From: Prochlorococcus_E sp000760215
GTDB taxonomy: Bacteria; Cyanobacteriota; Cyanobacteriia; PCC-6307; Cyanobiaceae
Assembly (NCBI RefSeq): GCF_047303175.1
Contig: NZ_CP138945.1
Length of the DNA: 64,000 nucleotides
Reading direction: 5' to 3' (one strand)
The notes below the pieces were generated by a model. That model did not search any database, had not been told where the DNA came from, and worked only from the letters and a program-made list of their open reading frames with translations. Below, piece by piece: positions 46,864 through 56,087 of the stretch; within the stretch, counting starts at the first letter, position 1, and every line of letters starts with the position of its first letter. The position numbers and the translations under genes were made by a program.

Positions 46864-47572
46864 TATCATCAATAGAATTTTTTTGTGAGAAGCCCCAGAA
46901 AAATACAATCACTAATAAACAATAGAAACAATATTCAAATGATTTGTAATCATTAAAAACAACTTCAGCTATTAGTTTTATAGCTACTAATGCAACAGCT
47001 AGATAACCAGCATTTTCTAGGTTTATAAAAATTTTCAACCATCTAATGAAATAATCGGCTGTAAATCTTAAAGCAACCACACCTATTATGGCTCCAGTTA
47101 TAACAAGAAGAAGTTGATCACTTATAGCTACTGCTGCGGTTACACTGTCAATGGAAAATGCCAGATCAGTTAATGCTAATAATAAAGTTATACGAAGAAA
47201 AGATGTTTTAGAATTATTTAAATCTTGAGTAACATCTGATTGACTATCTGATGTAAAGGTAAACTTATTGAGGACAATAATAAGTAAATAAATGGAAGCT
47301 ATAATCTGAACAGCTGAATATTTGATAATAAAATTAGCACATAGTATCAATATGATGCGAAATACTAAGGATATTGTTATTCCAATATTTAGTGATCTTC
47401 TTTGTAGTTCAATATTATTTAAAGTCTTAGTTAAAGAAGCCAGAGCTACTGCATTATCTGCGGATAAAATTAACTCTAAAAGAATTAATACAGGTAACAA
47501 TGGCGCCAACTCGCTCCAATGGTCAATCCCATCAAGTATCGGAGAGAAGAAATTAAGCGATGCAGAATCCAT
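46856..47572 (-). CDS. TerC-family integral membrane protein
   Basis: The 238-residue protein has about seven hydrophobic helices. The two acidic family motifs are present: ELILSADNAVALA (first helix) and TDLAFSIDSVTAAVA (middle). In plants the homologue is required for thylakoid biogenesis; in bacteria TerC proteins handle metals such as Mn. The substrate here is inferred. It overlaps the end of fmt by 8 bases. Confidence 0.85.
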   Translation of the reverse strand: MDSASLNFFSPILDGIDHWSELAPLLPVLILLELILSADNAVALASLTKTLNNIELQRRSLNIGITISLVFRIILILCANFIIKYSAVQIIASIYLLIIVLNKFTFTSDSQSDVTQDLNNSKTSFLRITLLLALTDLAFSIDSVTAAVAISDQLLLVITGAIIGVVALRFTADYFIRWLKIFINLENAGYLAVALVAIKLIAEVVFNDYKSFEYCFYCLLVIVFFWGFSQKNSIDDIS

Positions 47573-47656
47573 TATTAATTAACCAAAACGTGGCAAGCTG
47601 AAGTAGGCTTAGTAGAAAGGAAATACATTTTCTAATTTCATAGGCAATTGGTCGAA

Positions 47657-48373
47657 ATGGAATTCAATTCTGAACTCTGCCATGTAGATTCAACCAAAAT
47701 TATAGTAAAAATCACAATAAGTGAGCAACTCGTAAATCTTGGCAGCGCACTTGGTGAAGGATCTAATGTAATAGAGGCAGAAGACAATGCTATAAAAAGA
47801 GTCTTAGAGAGGCTAACTAATATTGAAAACAATAATAATTACCCAAAAAAAACTAACTTCAAGATAAACTCAACGACTAATAGCAATAGTGACACAATTT
47901 CAATGAAGTCATCAGAAGTTCAAAGAACAATTTCTGAGAAGACGCCTTTCAATGATAAAAATCACCAAGTACCAACCGACTGGAGTGAAGAGTTGATGCA
48001 AATACAGCAGCAAATTGATAGATTATCGTTAAAGAAGCAAGATGAGGATAGACTTATCAAGTTCTATTTAGATTATCCAAGTAAGGACAGGATTAATGAT
48101 TACGATGATCTATTAATATTAATATACTTATTAAAGATGATATCAACAAGCACACCAACAAATGAAATAACTGAAGTCTTAAATAAAGACAATTTAATAG
48201 CACGATCCACCAAACATTTAGCAGAGCTAGAATGGAATACTGATATAGCACGTAATTTCCTATACTCTGAATTTACTGTCAAGAGTCGTTCTGATCTAAA
48301 TATGAAGAAATTACTAAAGTTTAACTATATACTTTCACTGAAGATACAAGAAAAGACTATAATTAAAGATTAA
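47657..48373 (+). CDS. conserved hypothetical protein upstream of mfd
   Basis: About 238 residues from ATG 47657 (a TTG at 47648 would add three). The N-terminal part (about 10-60) reads like a small alpha/beta domain with a GSALGEGSNVIEAEDNAIKRVL segment reminiscent of a dsRNA-binding-like or ACT-like fold; a polar Asn/Ser linker follows; the C-terminal half is helical. No family is recognised with confidence. mfd starts 33 bases later. Confidence 0.6.
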   Translation: MEFNSELCHVDSTKIIVKITISEQLVNLGSALGEGSNVIEAEDNAIKRVLERLTNIENNNNYPKKTNFKINSTTNSNSDTISMKSSEVQRTISEKTPFNDKNHQVPTDWSEELMQIQQQIDRLSLKKQDEDRLIKFYLDYPSKDRINDYDDLLILIYLLKMISTSTPTNEITEVLNKDNLIARSTKHLAELEWNTDIARNFLYSEFTVKSRSDLNMKKLLKFNYILSLKIQEKTIIKD

Positions 48374-48406
48374 AATATCTCACACAAATATAAATAAGAT
48401 TTCAAT

Positions 48407-51400
48407 ATGTCTCTTTCATCGTTAGTTAATAAGGTTACTAGTTCTTCTTTAACTGATGAAATCTTTGAAAGAACTTTTAGAAAAGAAAAGCTAATTATCA
48501 ATTCTACTTCTATACAATCAAAAGCTTTAATAAGCTCTTCCTTAGCTCTAAAGGCTAATAAATCACTAGTTATTATAGTACCAACATTAGAGGAAGCAAA
48601 TAGATGGTTTTCAATATTAGATATAATGGGTTGGTCAAAATTACATTTATATCCCAATTCAGAAATAACACCATTTGAATCTATCCCTATACCTAGTGAA
48701 ATAATATGGGGTCAATTAGCAGTGCTTAGCTCATTAATCTTCTCTAAGGATAATGATCTATTAGCACTTATTTGCACAGAAAGGGCTTTACACCCTCACT
48801 TGCCAAATCCTGAAATACTTATAGAAAATAGCATATTAATTAAAAAAAGTTCTATAATTGATACAGACAATCTATCTAATAGATTATCTGTCATAGGTTA
48901 CGAAAGAGTTAACAATACAGATAATGAAGGCCAATGGAGCAGACGAGGAGACATTATAGATATATTTGCAGTAAATACTGAGCTTCCCGTTAGGATAGAG
49001 CTATTTGGAGACACAGTAGAAAAAATAAAGGAATTTGATCCTATAACTCAAAGATCATTAGATGAAATTGAAACATTAACTATTACACCAATATCTATTG
49101 AGCATTTACATCGTAACAAACTCTCAAATCACAGCTCCAAAAATAATTGTAGTGTTTTAGACTTTTCTTTGTTGGATTATATTAACGAAAATTCTTTCGT
49201 TGTTCTAGATCAAAAATTGCAATGTTATTCACACTCAAATGACTGGATAAATCACTTAGATCTAACATATAATGAGTATCTCAAATCTCATAATAACAAC
49301 CAATCATTCACTCTAGATCACCTTAAAAATAACACTGATGTAAACAAGATATATAAAAAAATTGAAGAATTTTCAAGTATTGAGACATCATCAATTCTTG
49401 ATAATATCGATACTAATAATACTTTAGATCTACAATCCAAGGTTCTCTCTACTTACCCAAATCAATTTGCTAAAATTGCAGAATTAATAAGCTATTACAA
49501 AACTAACAATTATTCAATTTGGATTCTCTCATCTCAGCCATCTAGAGCAGTAGCTTTGTTAGAAGAACATGATTGTATAGTTAAATTTATACCCAATTCC
49601 AATGATAATAATAGTATTAAAAGATTACTTGACCAGAAAACACCTATTGCACTGAAAGTAAATTCCAATATTGAGTTAGAAGGAGTCAATTTAGCACTCT
49701 GGAAGATACTTATCATAACTGATAAGGAATTCTTTGGTCAACAGCTAATATCTTCTACAGCATTTATCAGGCGACGAAGACGGTCAGTTAGTAATACAGT
49801 TAATCCAGTTAAATTGAAGCCCGGAGATTATATAGTTCATAGAAATCATGGAATAGGACAATTTCAAAATATTGAAAAATTTGTAATTAACAATGAAAGT
49901 AGGGATTACTTATTAGTGAAATATCTAGACGGAACATTAAGAGTAGCTGCTGATCAGTTAAGTTCTCTTGGAAGATATAGAACAACTAGCTCCAAAAGTC
50001 CTAGGTTAAATAAATTAGGAGGCGCTACATGGACAAAAGCAAAGGAAAGAGCTAAAAAAAATATTAATAAAGTTGCTATAGACTTAATTAAATTATATGC
50101 AGAACGGTCTAATAGTAAAGGTTTTGCTTATCCTGCAGATGGTCCATGGCAAAAGGAATTAGAAGAAGCATTCCCTTACGACCCAACACCAGATCAACAT
50201 AAAGCTGTTATAGAAATAAAGGCAGATATGGAAAAATGTGCACCAATGGATAGATTAGTTTGTGGTGATGTCGGTTTTGGTAAAACAGAGGTTGCAATAA
50301 GAGCATTGTTTAAAGCTATAACCGCAGGAAAACAAGTTGCAATACTTACACCCACAACTGTTCTTGCACAGCAACACTGGCGAACTCTTACGGATCGATT
50401 TGCTGCTTATCCAATCAAAATATCATTACTAAATAGATTTAAATCTGCAAAGGAGAGAAGAGAGATTAAGTCTAATTTAAAGAATGGCAAAATAGATGCA
50501 ATTGTTGGCACACATTTACTATTATCAAAACAAATTGAATTTAAAGATCTAGGCCTTTTGGTCGTAGACGAAGAGCAACGCTTTGGCGTAACTCAAAAAG
50601 AAAAGATTAAACTACTTAAGAAGAATATTGATGTTCTAACACTTACAGCGACGCCAATTCCTAGAACCCTTTATATGAGTTTGTCTGGAGTCAGAGAAAT
50701 GAGTTTAATAACTACCCCACCACCTCTAAGAAGAGCTATCAAAACACATTTAGTTAACAAAGATGATGAAATAATAAGAAGTGCTATTTCTCAAGAAATC
50801 AGCAGAGGAGGACAAGTCTTTTATGTAGTCCCACGAATCAATGGAATCACTCAAGTTGCAGATCTAATAGTAAAGATGATACCAAATATAAAATTACTTA
50901 TCGCACATGGTCAGATGGACGAAGGTGATTTGGAAAGTGCCATGATTGCATTTAATGCTGGCGATGCTGATCTTATGTTATGTACAACAATTATAGAAAG
51001 TGGCTTAGATATACCAAAAGTGAATACTATATTAATAGAAGATGCACATACATTTGGTTTATCTCAGTTATATCAACTTAGAGGAAGAGTTGGCCGAAGT
51101 GGAATACAAGCACACGCATGGTTATTTTATCCCAGAGAGAAAGAATTAAGTGACAAAGCTTTCGCTAGATTAAAAGCCATAAAAGACTTTAGTCAACTTG
51201 GTAGTGGTTACCAATTAGCAATGAGAGATATGGAGATTAGAGGCGTTGGAAATCTAATTGGATATGAGCAAAGTGGTCAAATGGCCGCTATAGGTTTTGA
51301 TATGTATATGGAAATTTTACATGAATCTATTGCTGAAATTCAAGGTCAAACAATACCGATTGTAGAAGAAACAAAGGTTGACCTACCCATAACGGCCTTT

Positions 51401-51871
51401 ATACCATCAACATGGATTACAGATAATGAAGACAAGCTAGAAGCTTATAAAAAAGCCTCGGAATGCGAGACAGCAGAAAAACTATTAGACATAATAGCTT
51501 CATGGATTGATAAATATGGGACTCTTCCCAAGCCAGTTGAATCTTTAGTCTTAATAATCAGATTAAAGATTCAAACAAAGCAACTTGGCTTTTCTCGAGT
51601 TAAATTCAGGAAACCTAATATAATTATGGAAACATTAATGACTCAGTCAACATTTAATTGTCTAAAAAGAGGTTTACATTCTAATCTACAATCTAGATTG
51701 ATTTTCAACAAAGGGTCATCTTTTTCAGAAGTAACATTTAGAGGATTGGGTCTGTTACCTACGGGGGAATTAATAGAAACCCTAATCAATTGGTTATCAC
51801 TAATGGCACAACAGATACCATTGCTTGAAAAGGAAACAAATGATTCAATTAAAAACCTAATAATAAAATAA
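48407..51871 (+). CDS. mfd: transcription-repair coupling factor
   Basis: Mfd pushes stalled RNA polymerase off DNA lesions and recruits UvrA. Over 1154 aa: an N-terminal UvrB-homology region, an RNAP-interaction domain near KPGDYIVHRNHGIGQFQNI, SF2 helicase motifs with Walker A GDVGFGKT (620-627) and DEEQ (VVDEEQRFGV), helicase C motifs (QLRGRVGRSG), and a C-terminal TRCF domain. All motifs are intact. It works with uvrC, also in this window. Confidence 0.97.
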   Translation: MSLSSLVNKVTSSSLTDEIFERTFRKEKLIINSTSIQSKALISSSLALKANKSLVIIVPTLEEANRWFSILDIMGWSKLHLYPNSEITPFESIPIPSEIIWGQLAVLSSLIFSKDNDLLALICTERALHPHLPNPEILIENSILIKKSSIIDTDNLSNRLSVIGYERVNNTDNEGQWSRRGDIIDIFAVNTELPVRIELFGDTVEKIKEFDPITQRSLDEIETLTITPISIEHLHRNKLSNHSSKNNCSVLDFSLLDYINENSFVVLDQKLQCYSHSNDWINHLDLTYNEYLKSHNNNQSFTLDHLKNNTDVNKIYKKIEEFSSIETSSILDNIDTNNTLDLQSKVLSTYPNQFAKIAELISYYKTNNYSIWILSSQPSRAVALLEEHDCIVKFIPNSNDNNSIKRLLDQKTPIALKVNSNIELEGVNLALWKILIITDKEFFGQQLISSTAFIRRRRRSVSNTVNPVKLKPGDYIVHRNHGIGQFQNIEKFVINNESRDYLLVKYLDGTLRVAADQLSSLGRYRTTSSKSPRLNKLGGATWTKAKERAKKNINKVAIDLIKLYAERSNSKGFAYPADGPWQKELEEAFPYDPTPDQHKAVIEIKADMEKCAPMDRLVCGDVGFGKTEVAIRALFKAITAGKQVAILTPTTVLAQQHWRTLTDRFAAYPIKISLLNRFKSAKERREIKSNLKNGKIDAIVGTHLLLSKQIEFKDLGLLVVDEEQRFGVTQKEKIKLLKKNIDVLTLTATPIPRTLYMSLSGVREMSLITTPPPLRRAIKTHLVNKDDEIIRSAISQEISRGGQVFYVVPRINGITQVADLIVKMIPNIKLLIAHGQMDEGDLESAMIAFNAGDADLMLCTTIIESGLDIPKVNTILIEDAHTFGLSQLYQLRGRVGRSGIQAHAWLFYPREKELSDKAFARLKAIKDFSQLGSGYQLAMRDMEIRGVGNLIGYEQSGQMAAIGFDMYMEILHESIAEIQGQTIPIVEETKVDLPITAFIPSTWITDNEDKLEAYKKASECETAEKLLDIIASWIDKYGTLPKPVESLVLIIRLKIQTKQLGFSRVKFRKPNIIMETLMTQSTFNCLKRGLHSNLQSRLIFNKGSSFSEVTFRGLGLLPTGELIETLINWLSLMAQQIPLLEKETNDSIKNLIIK

Positions 51872-51901
51872 AGCTATCTAATCAAACTTAAAATCCTTGG
51901 G

Positions 51902-52119
51902 TTTTCCACTTTTCCACAGTATGCATATTGGCAATTACTCTGGAGGCGTCATGTGACAATGACATAAGTGGTTAAATTACAGGTGAGATTCTTTAGCTTA
52001 ACATCTCTTTCATAGCAAGCATTCTCAGAGCTAGCTGAAAAACGCTCCTAAAATATATGTCCATGTATTGGAAATGAGGTGAAACATTTAGCACAATAAA
52101 TGTCCGGAATTGTGGAAAA
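51902..52119. promoter_or_regulatory. DnaA-box-like cluster after mfd
   Basis: In a 350-base gene-free gap (51872-52221) there is TTTTCCACT (51902-51910) overlapping TTTTCCACA (51910-51918), and 190 bases on the inverted copy TGTGGAAAA (52111-52119). TTTTCCACA is the DnaA-box sequence used in cyanobacteria. Two exact boxes in opposite orientation plus one near-match within about 220 bases is more than expected by eye, but this is not beside dnaN, the usual origin marker. It could be a DnaA titration or regulatory site. Nothing else was found in the gap. Confidence 0.4.
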
Positions 52120-52221
52120 ACCTCTGATTATTAAATTTAGTTGATCAATTACTAATATAGTGCCTGCGCTAAATATTTAGGTCAGAGCCATCAATAAATC
52201 TAGCTGGAATTACGAAAAAGA

Positions 52222-52461
52222 TCATTCCTTAAGAATAAACCCTTTATCTAGTAGTTCCTGGTATAAATATCTTGCTTGAAAAGTAAATACTTGTTCCTCT
52301 TTTTCACCTCTTCTGATATGAAAATAATTATTATCTAACTGATTGCGGCTGAAGATAACCTCAATAATACCCTTTTGCATTATCCATTCAGGGTCATTGG
52401 TATGTGTTTGATCTGGTCCACCATCCCATGGTGCTACTTCAGCATATTTTACTTTTTTCAT
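52222..52461 (-). CDS. small conserved hypothetical protein
   Basis: A 79-residue soluble ORF with a clear ATG, starting MKKVKYAEVAPWDGGPDQTH and ending with a helix (FQARYLYQELLDKGFI). No motif is recognised. Base use and a normal amino-acid mix, with Trp and several charged residues, support a real gene. Confidence 0.6.
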   Translation of the reverse strand: MKKVKYAEVAPWDGGPDQTHTNDPEWIMQKGIIEVIFSRNQLDNNYFHIRRGEKEEQVFTFQARYLYQELLDKGFILKE

Positions 52462-52754
52462 GTTTTTACGTTAGCTTGTTTACTTATAATATAGATCATA
52501 ATAGTTAAATAGCCCACGAGAATCAAAACCTATGCGCTAAGACTGATAGCAGTTGATAAACTATGCCTTTATAAAATCAGACATTCCTTTAATAGATTCA
52601 TATGAGCTTCTAACTAAGCGGAATGGATGCTATTCTTATTTCATTCCATATTGATAGGTATATCTACCTAAATGAATCATTTTCTATGGATTGCAGCATT
52701 TAGCTATTGCATTTAATGAATTAAGTAGCATATTAAAAGAAATTAATTATTTTA

Positions 52755-52910
52755 ATGACCACTCTTGAAAAAATAGAAATAGCTGAAAATAGAATTAAGG
52801 AATTGCAATTGCTGATTAATCATTGGAAAATAACCAGCAATTCAGTTGACCAGAACTTAGTATTATACCCTAAGCATAAATCCCATACAACTAATTTGAA
52901 AGCTGCATAA
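52755..52910 (+). CDS. tiny ORF, 51 aa, unknown
   Basis: ATG 52755 opens a 51-codon frame: an amphipathic N-terminal helix (TTLEKIEIAENRIKELQLL) and a polar tail ending in NLKAA. The N-terminal pattern would make a short coiled coil. Picocyanobacteria have many such small proteins, but nothing here proves expression. Confidence 0.4.
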   Translation: MTTLEKIEIAENRIKELQLLINHWKITSNSVDQNLVLYPKHKSHTTNLKAA

Positions 52911-52945
52911 GATTTTCCTCAACAATTTATACTCTTATTCAACTA

Positions 52946-53233
52946 ATGAGATTAAATAAATTCACTATACTAATTACTGATATTAATTCATTTTTAGTTA
53001 AAAATACCTTATTTCACAACTACCTTTTTAGAATCATAATAATTGCTCTTTTCTTATATATTATGTTACCTATTAGATCTGAATATAAAAGTAAAAATAC
53101 CTGCATAAATATAGCTTCAAGACAGTTATCAAGAAAGCTCCCAGAATCATATGTAAAAGAAGCTGGAATTGGAAAAAAAGAACTTTCTAAAATGCTAGCC
53201 TATCAAATATGTACTCACCGTAATGATAATTAA
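52946..53233 (+). CDS. small membrane-anchored hypothetical protein
   Basis: A 95-residue ORF with one strong hydrophobic helix (about 25-43, FRIIIIALFLYIMLP) and a polar C-terminal domain with a basic, helical KEAGIGKKELSKML segment. ATG 52946. No family is recognised. Confidence 0.5.
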   Translation: MRLNKFTILITDINSFLVKNTLFHNYLFRIIIIALFLYIMLPIRSEYKSKNTCINIASRQLSRKLPESYVKEAGIGKKELSKMLAYQICTHRNDN

Positions 53234-53292
53234 ATATTTGCTTGACTTTCAATAAATGATCAATATGATAATTATATTCTTTTTACAGCATT

Positions 53293-53472
53293 ATGCTATT
53301 AAATATACTCCAGAATATCTCTAAGATTTTCAACCCTAGAAAAATTAATACAATATCAGCTAAATCAATTTGCTCACAAGATTTGTTAACTCAACCTAAA
53401 GTTCTTTATGCAGATGGTATTGATTATCTTAGTCTTAGAGCAAAAGGTACTTTGCAATTACAAAATAGCTGA
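53293..53472 (+). CDS. tiny ORF, 59 aa, unknown
   Basis: ATG 53293 to TGA 53470-53472 gives 59 residues, starting MLLNILQNISKIFNPRKINT and ending QLQNS. The middle has a Cys and the end is soluble. It lies in the same-strand series of small ORFs between 52.7 and 54.1 kb. Coding status is uncertain. Confidence 0.35.
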   Translation: MLLNILQNISKIFNPRKINTISAKSICSQDLLTQPKVLYADGIDYLSLRAKGTLQLQNS

Positions 53473-53502
53473 TTTAGACTCTAATTTATTAGGTATACTC
53501 AA

Positions 53503-53730
53503 TTGATCAAGGATACATCAACACTTACAGAAGGACAGGTTCTTAAAGTAGATCTAACCAACTTAAACGATCGCTTGCCTAAAAAACTCATTCATATGCT
53601 AAAAAAAGATCCAATAGGTAAGTTAATAGGATATAAGATGGTAGATGGCAATCAATTCGGATTTGTATTAAAGTTAAATATAGGTATTATACAATGGTTC
53701 TTCGCAGATGAAATATCAAAAGTTGATTAA
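53503..53730 (+). CDS. DUF2862-like small protein
   Basis: The 75-residue protein has the shape of DUF2862 members as I know them: a GQVLKVDLTNLNDRLPKKL start, a GKLIGYKMVDGNQFGFVLK middle and a terminal WFFADEI. Probably a small beta-barrel of unknown role. The start is TTG 53503. Confidence 0.65.
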   Translation: MIKDTSTLTEGQVLKVDLTNLNDRLPKKLIHMLKKDPIGKLIGYKMVDGNQFGFVLKLNIGIIQWFFADEISKVD

Positions 53731-53769
53731 AACTACTCAAACATAGTCTATCATCTTACTATACATATC

Positions 53770-54015
53770 ATGCTAGATAATATTCAATTTAAAAAGTATA
53801 TAGATAATATATTAGTTGTTAATTTATTTCTTATTATCATTGGCTCTATCTTTTTTATATCATCTATAATAATGAATTTAAATGGATATCCTCAGGCATT
53901 ACGTATATTCCAAAAACTATGGTTTCCAGTTTTTATTCCTTCCCTAAGCATATTCTTTACAAGTATAACAGTCGAATTATTAGTCAAACAAATTAAAGGA
54001 TTAAAAGATAACTAA
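53770..54015 (+). CDS. two-helix membrane protein, unknown function
   Basis: An 81-residue ORF with two hydrophobic helices (about 15-36 and 52-70) and a short basic tail. Its stop TAA shares the final A with the ATG of a 30-codon ORF (54015), a TAATG overlap that suggests coupled translation. No family is recognised. Confidence 0.5.
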   Translation: MLDNIQFKKYIDNILVVNLFLIIIGSIFFISSIIMNLNGYPQALRIFQKLWFPVFIPSLSIFFTSITVELLVKQIKGLKDN

Positions 54016-54107
54016 TGTTAATTCAGTTCTTTAGCAATCACACTTTATTCTTTATACTAGTTTTGACATTATTGACTATTTATTACTCAAGTAAAATAAA
54101 TAAGTAG
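54015..54107 (+). CDS. 30-aa single-helix peptide, coupled to upstream ORF
   Basis: ATG 54015 overlaps the preceding TAA. The peptide is almost entirely one membrane helix (LFFILVLTLLTIYY) with a short basic end SSKINK, the form of many small cyanobacterial membrane proteins. Expression is inferred from the overlap only. Confidence 0.35.
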   Translation: MLIQFFSNHTLFFILVLTLLTIYYSSKINK

Positions 54108-54194
54108 CTGAAATCAATATTTCAAACGGGTGTTTACATAATATTATCTATTGTTAATTCGTAGAGAGCGATATCATATAACTTAATTAAATCA

Positions 54195-54332
54195 TTAAGC
54201 TGCTTTATCTATAATATATGTTTCTTCCATTAAAGGCTTTAGTGCTTTAATGAGTTCTTCTTCTGAATTAAAGCCTAATGCTTCAACAGTTTGAGTGCCA
54301 AGTGAGGCTAGGTCTTGTGTTTTGTCTTCCAT
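54195..54332 (-). CDS. small acidic helical protein, 45 aa
   Basis: The minus-strand ORF begins MEDKTQDLASLGTQTVEALG and continues with NSEEELIKALKPLMEETYII, ending DKAA. It is acidic and helical. It is too short for the usual ORF cutoff, but the amino-acid mix looks like a real gene. Function unknown. Confidence 0.5.
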   Translation of the reverse strand: MEDKTQDLASLGTQTVEALGFNSEEELIKALKPLMEETYIIDKAA

Positions 54333-54530
54333 TTTTTTAACATAGTAACAAATCTCAGAATATGCTTATTTTATATTGAAATTCTCATAATCTCTGTAGG
54401 TATTACATGTGTAGCTTGCTGGTAAGTATTAAGTAGTATAAGTCTATTAAGAGATCTTATGTATATTGACTTGAAATATTACCTGGATGCTAGTCATAAG
54501 CTTAATCATTTATAGATATAAAGAAAGATA

Positions 54531-54971
54531 CTAACGGAATAGATTAATAATAGAAAGTTTAGCCAACTGAATAAATTGCTCTACAGATAAAGAGCCAATT
54601 GTTTTAGTTTGATTTAATGACATTGATAATGATAAAAGCAGGCCACCTAACAATCCAATACTTATAAAAAATCTTTGTGGTGCAAATGGATATAAGTAAA
54701 ATGTAAAAATAGATAAGGTCAAATAAACTATAAGGATTAGAGATCCTAATCTCTGCTTTTTGCTTGAAAGGAGTAAAATTGATCCTATTCCTAATGATGC
54801 AATGCCTAATGACAACAAGATATGTGCAAAATATGACGGTATGTCCTTTTGGACAATATCATTCAAAAGATACTGATATCGACTAATTTTATTTGGTATT
54901 GCTACAACAAAGGTTGTTGATAGAAAAGCTCTTCCAATGAAAGAAAATAACCTTGATGCCCTATCAGTCAT
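54531..54971 (-). CDS. DoxX-family membrane protein
   Basis: A 146-residue protein with four hydrophobic helices and the DoxX-type opening FIGRAFLSTTFVVAIPNKIS. DoxX proteins are small quinone- or thiol-associated membrane proteins; the role in cyanobacteria is not known. I take ATG 54971 as the start; a TTG one codon upstream is possible. Confidence 0.75.
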   Translation of the reverse strand: MTDRASRLFSFIGRAFLSTTFVVAIPNKISRYQYLLNDIVQKDIPSYFAHILLSLGIASLGIGSILLLSSKKQRLGSLILIVYLTLSIFTFYLYPFAPQRFFISIGLLGGLLLSLSMSLNQTKTIGSLSVEQFIQLAKLSIINLFR

Positions 54972-55229
54972 CAAAACATTAAATAGGATATATTCTCGAT
55001 CTTAGCCAATGTTTAGTAATAATCACTGAATATTCACTTTATATATATCTATATATGTATAATCTTGGCCACGGGGAATTCACTACTTTCTAAGTTTATT
55101 CAGCAAGATAAAGAATTTAACGATTTAAATTAAACTAATTGTCATTCCACAAACATGGTTTATAATAAGTGAATAAAAAAAATACCCTTGTAGTTTCGGC
55201 TACTAGAATCAAACCAAATAATAAAATAA

Positions 55230-55448
55230 ATGAGATGGCCACCAAACAAAGCCTGGACTTCTAGTTCACCAATTAAAGGCTACAGACATTTTGAAGTTAC
55301 AGAATATGGTGGGAAAGGAGAGGATAGATGGGTCATTCTTGCAGCAATCCTAGATAAAGACATAAGCTTTAAAGTAGAGTGGTCCGAACTTAAAACTTAT
55401 GCAAAATGGACAGTTGGATGGGTTCAACTCCCACAGGATGAATTATAA
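55230..55448 (+). CDS. Trp-rich TIGR02450-type small protein
   Basis: A 72-residue protein with five Trp and the family pattern NKAWTSSSPIKGYRHFEV, then WVILAAILDKDISFKVEW and WTVGW near the end. TIGR02450 proteins are widespread in marine bacteria and cyanobacteria; function unknown. ATG 55230. Confidence 0.75.
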   Translation: MRWPPNKAWTSSSPIKGYRHFEVTEYGGKGEDRWVILAAILDKDISFKVEWSELKTYAKWTVGWVQLPQDEL

Positions 55449-55723
55449 TATAATTACTTCAAAGATTTCATTTGGAAAATATTAATACTTATATCATACA
55501 ATTATAATAAAAGAATTTAATCTATATACCTAGCTATATTAGTCAATTATAATTATTCTGATTTAATTAATATTTAGCAATATACATACATCCTTATTAG
55601 GAGACTGACAAAGCTTTTTTTTAAGACCTATTATCATATTAATGTCATTAAATCTTGAATATATTCAACATAATAAATATACCCATTATCTTAATTATAA
55701 TCTTCCTTTATATCATCGCAAGC
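55449..55723. other. 275-base AT-rich gap, no feature found
   Basis: Very AT-rich, with no ORF of believable length. The only features are T-runs near 55616-55623. It leads into the ncRNA region downstream of purK. Confidence 0.4.
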
Positions 55724-55755
55724 AAAAAAAAAGACTCTGCGATTAACGCTGAGCC
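55724..55755 (-). terminator. intrinsic terminator, minus strand
   Basis: Read on the minus strand: a nine-position stem (GGCTCAGCG with CGCAGAGTC, one A/A mismatch and one G-U), a TTAAT loop, then nine T. This is the clearest terminator in the window. It would end the ncRNA candidate above or read-through from purK. Confidence 0.75.
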
Positions 55756-55897
55756 TGGGTGATGGGGAACCCCCTTTCTAGGTCATATTTGATATTAAAT
55801 CAAGTCCCATGGATGGTGATTACTATAAGCATGAGGACACTATCAGTGGTGCCATGCTCAATATATTGCTCTGGCTCTGGTTTTCATCATCAAATTA
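55724..55897 (-). ncRNA. candidate free-standing ncRNA with own promoter and terminator
   Basis: On the minus strand, TTGATA (55932-55927) and TATTTT (55909-55904) are 17 bases apart, a good -35/-10 pair, giving a start near 55897. The transcript would end in a strong intrinsic terminator at 55755-55724. Inside, AGCATG/CATGCT (55853-55858 with 55828-55833) closes an extended hairpin, and GATTAA near the 5' end can pair with TTAATC near the 3' end. No ORF longer than about ten codons is present. Identity unknown; it could alternatively be part of the 6S RNA locus. Confidence 0.45.
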
Positions 55898-55918
55898 ATC
55901 AAGAAAATAAAAGACGAA

Positions 55919-56087
55919 TGATCTGATATCAATAGTATTGAACCATCTTGCCGTGTGACCTTAGCGTTCGACCTGGATAAGCCAGAAAAGGAGTCAAAGC
56001 AAGGTTCCATTTCCAGTTCAAGACTGGTTTACTTCCCCTATACGACAGTCTCCTTAAGTCGAAAAAGAGTCAGATCAGAGCACTAGA
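55919..56087 (+). ncRNA. ssrS: candidate 6S RNA (ssrS/ssaA, Yfr7-like)
   Basis: The roughly 169-base segment has ends that pair (TGATCTGA at 55919-55926 with TCAGATCA at 56079-56086), an open middle, a nested inner rod (GAACC..TTGC with GCAAGGTTC, tipped by CTGG/CCAG) and a side hairpin CCAGT/ACTGG. Rod-like shape, size near 180 bases and position beside purK all fit cyanobacterial 6S RNA, which sequesters RNA polymerase. The strand is not certain. Plus is chosen because ACCTGGATAAGCC in the apical part resembles the conserved apical sequence of 6S RNAs; minus-strand transcription is possible. Confidence 0.45.

Noticed and set aside
48370..48657. 95-codon minus-strand ORF overlapping the start of mfd
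   Set aside because: Shadow of the mfd N-terminus with no motif.
51872..52221. Replication origin
   Set aside because: DnaA boxes are present, but dnaN, dnaA and an AT-rich unwinding region arrangement are not seen; kept only as a DnaA-box cluster.
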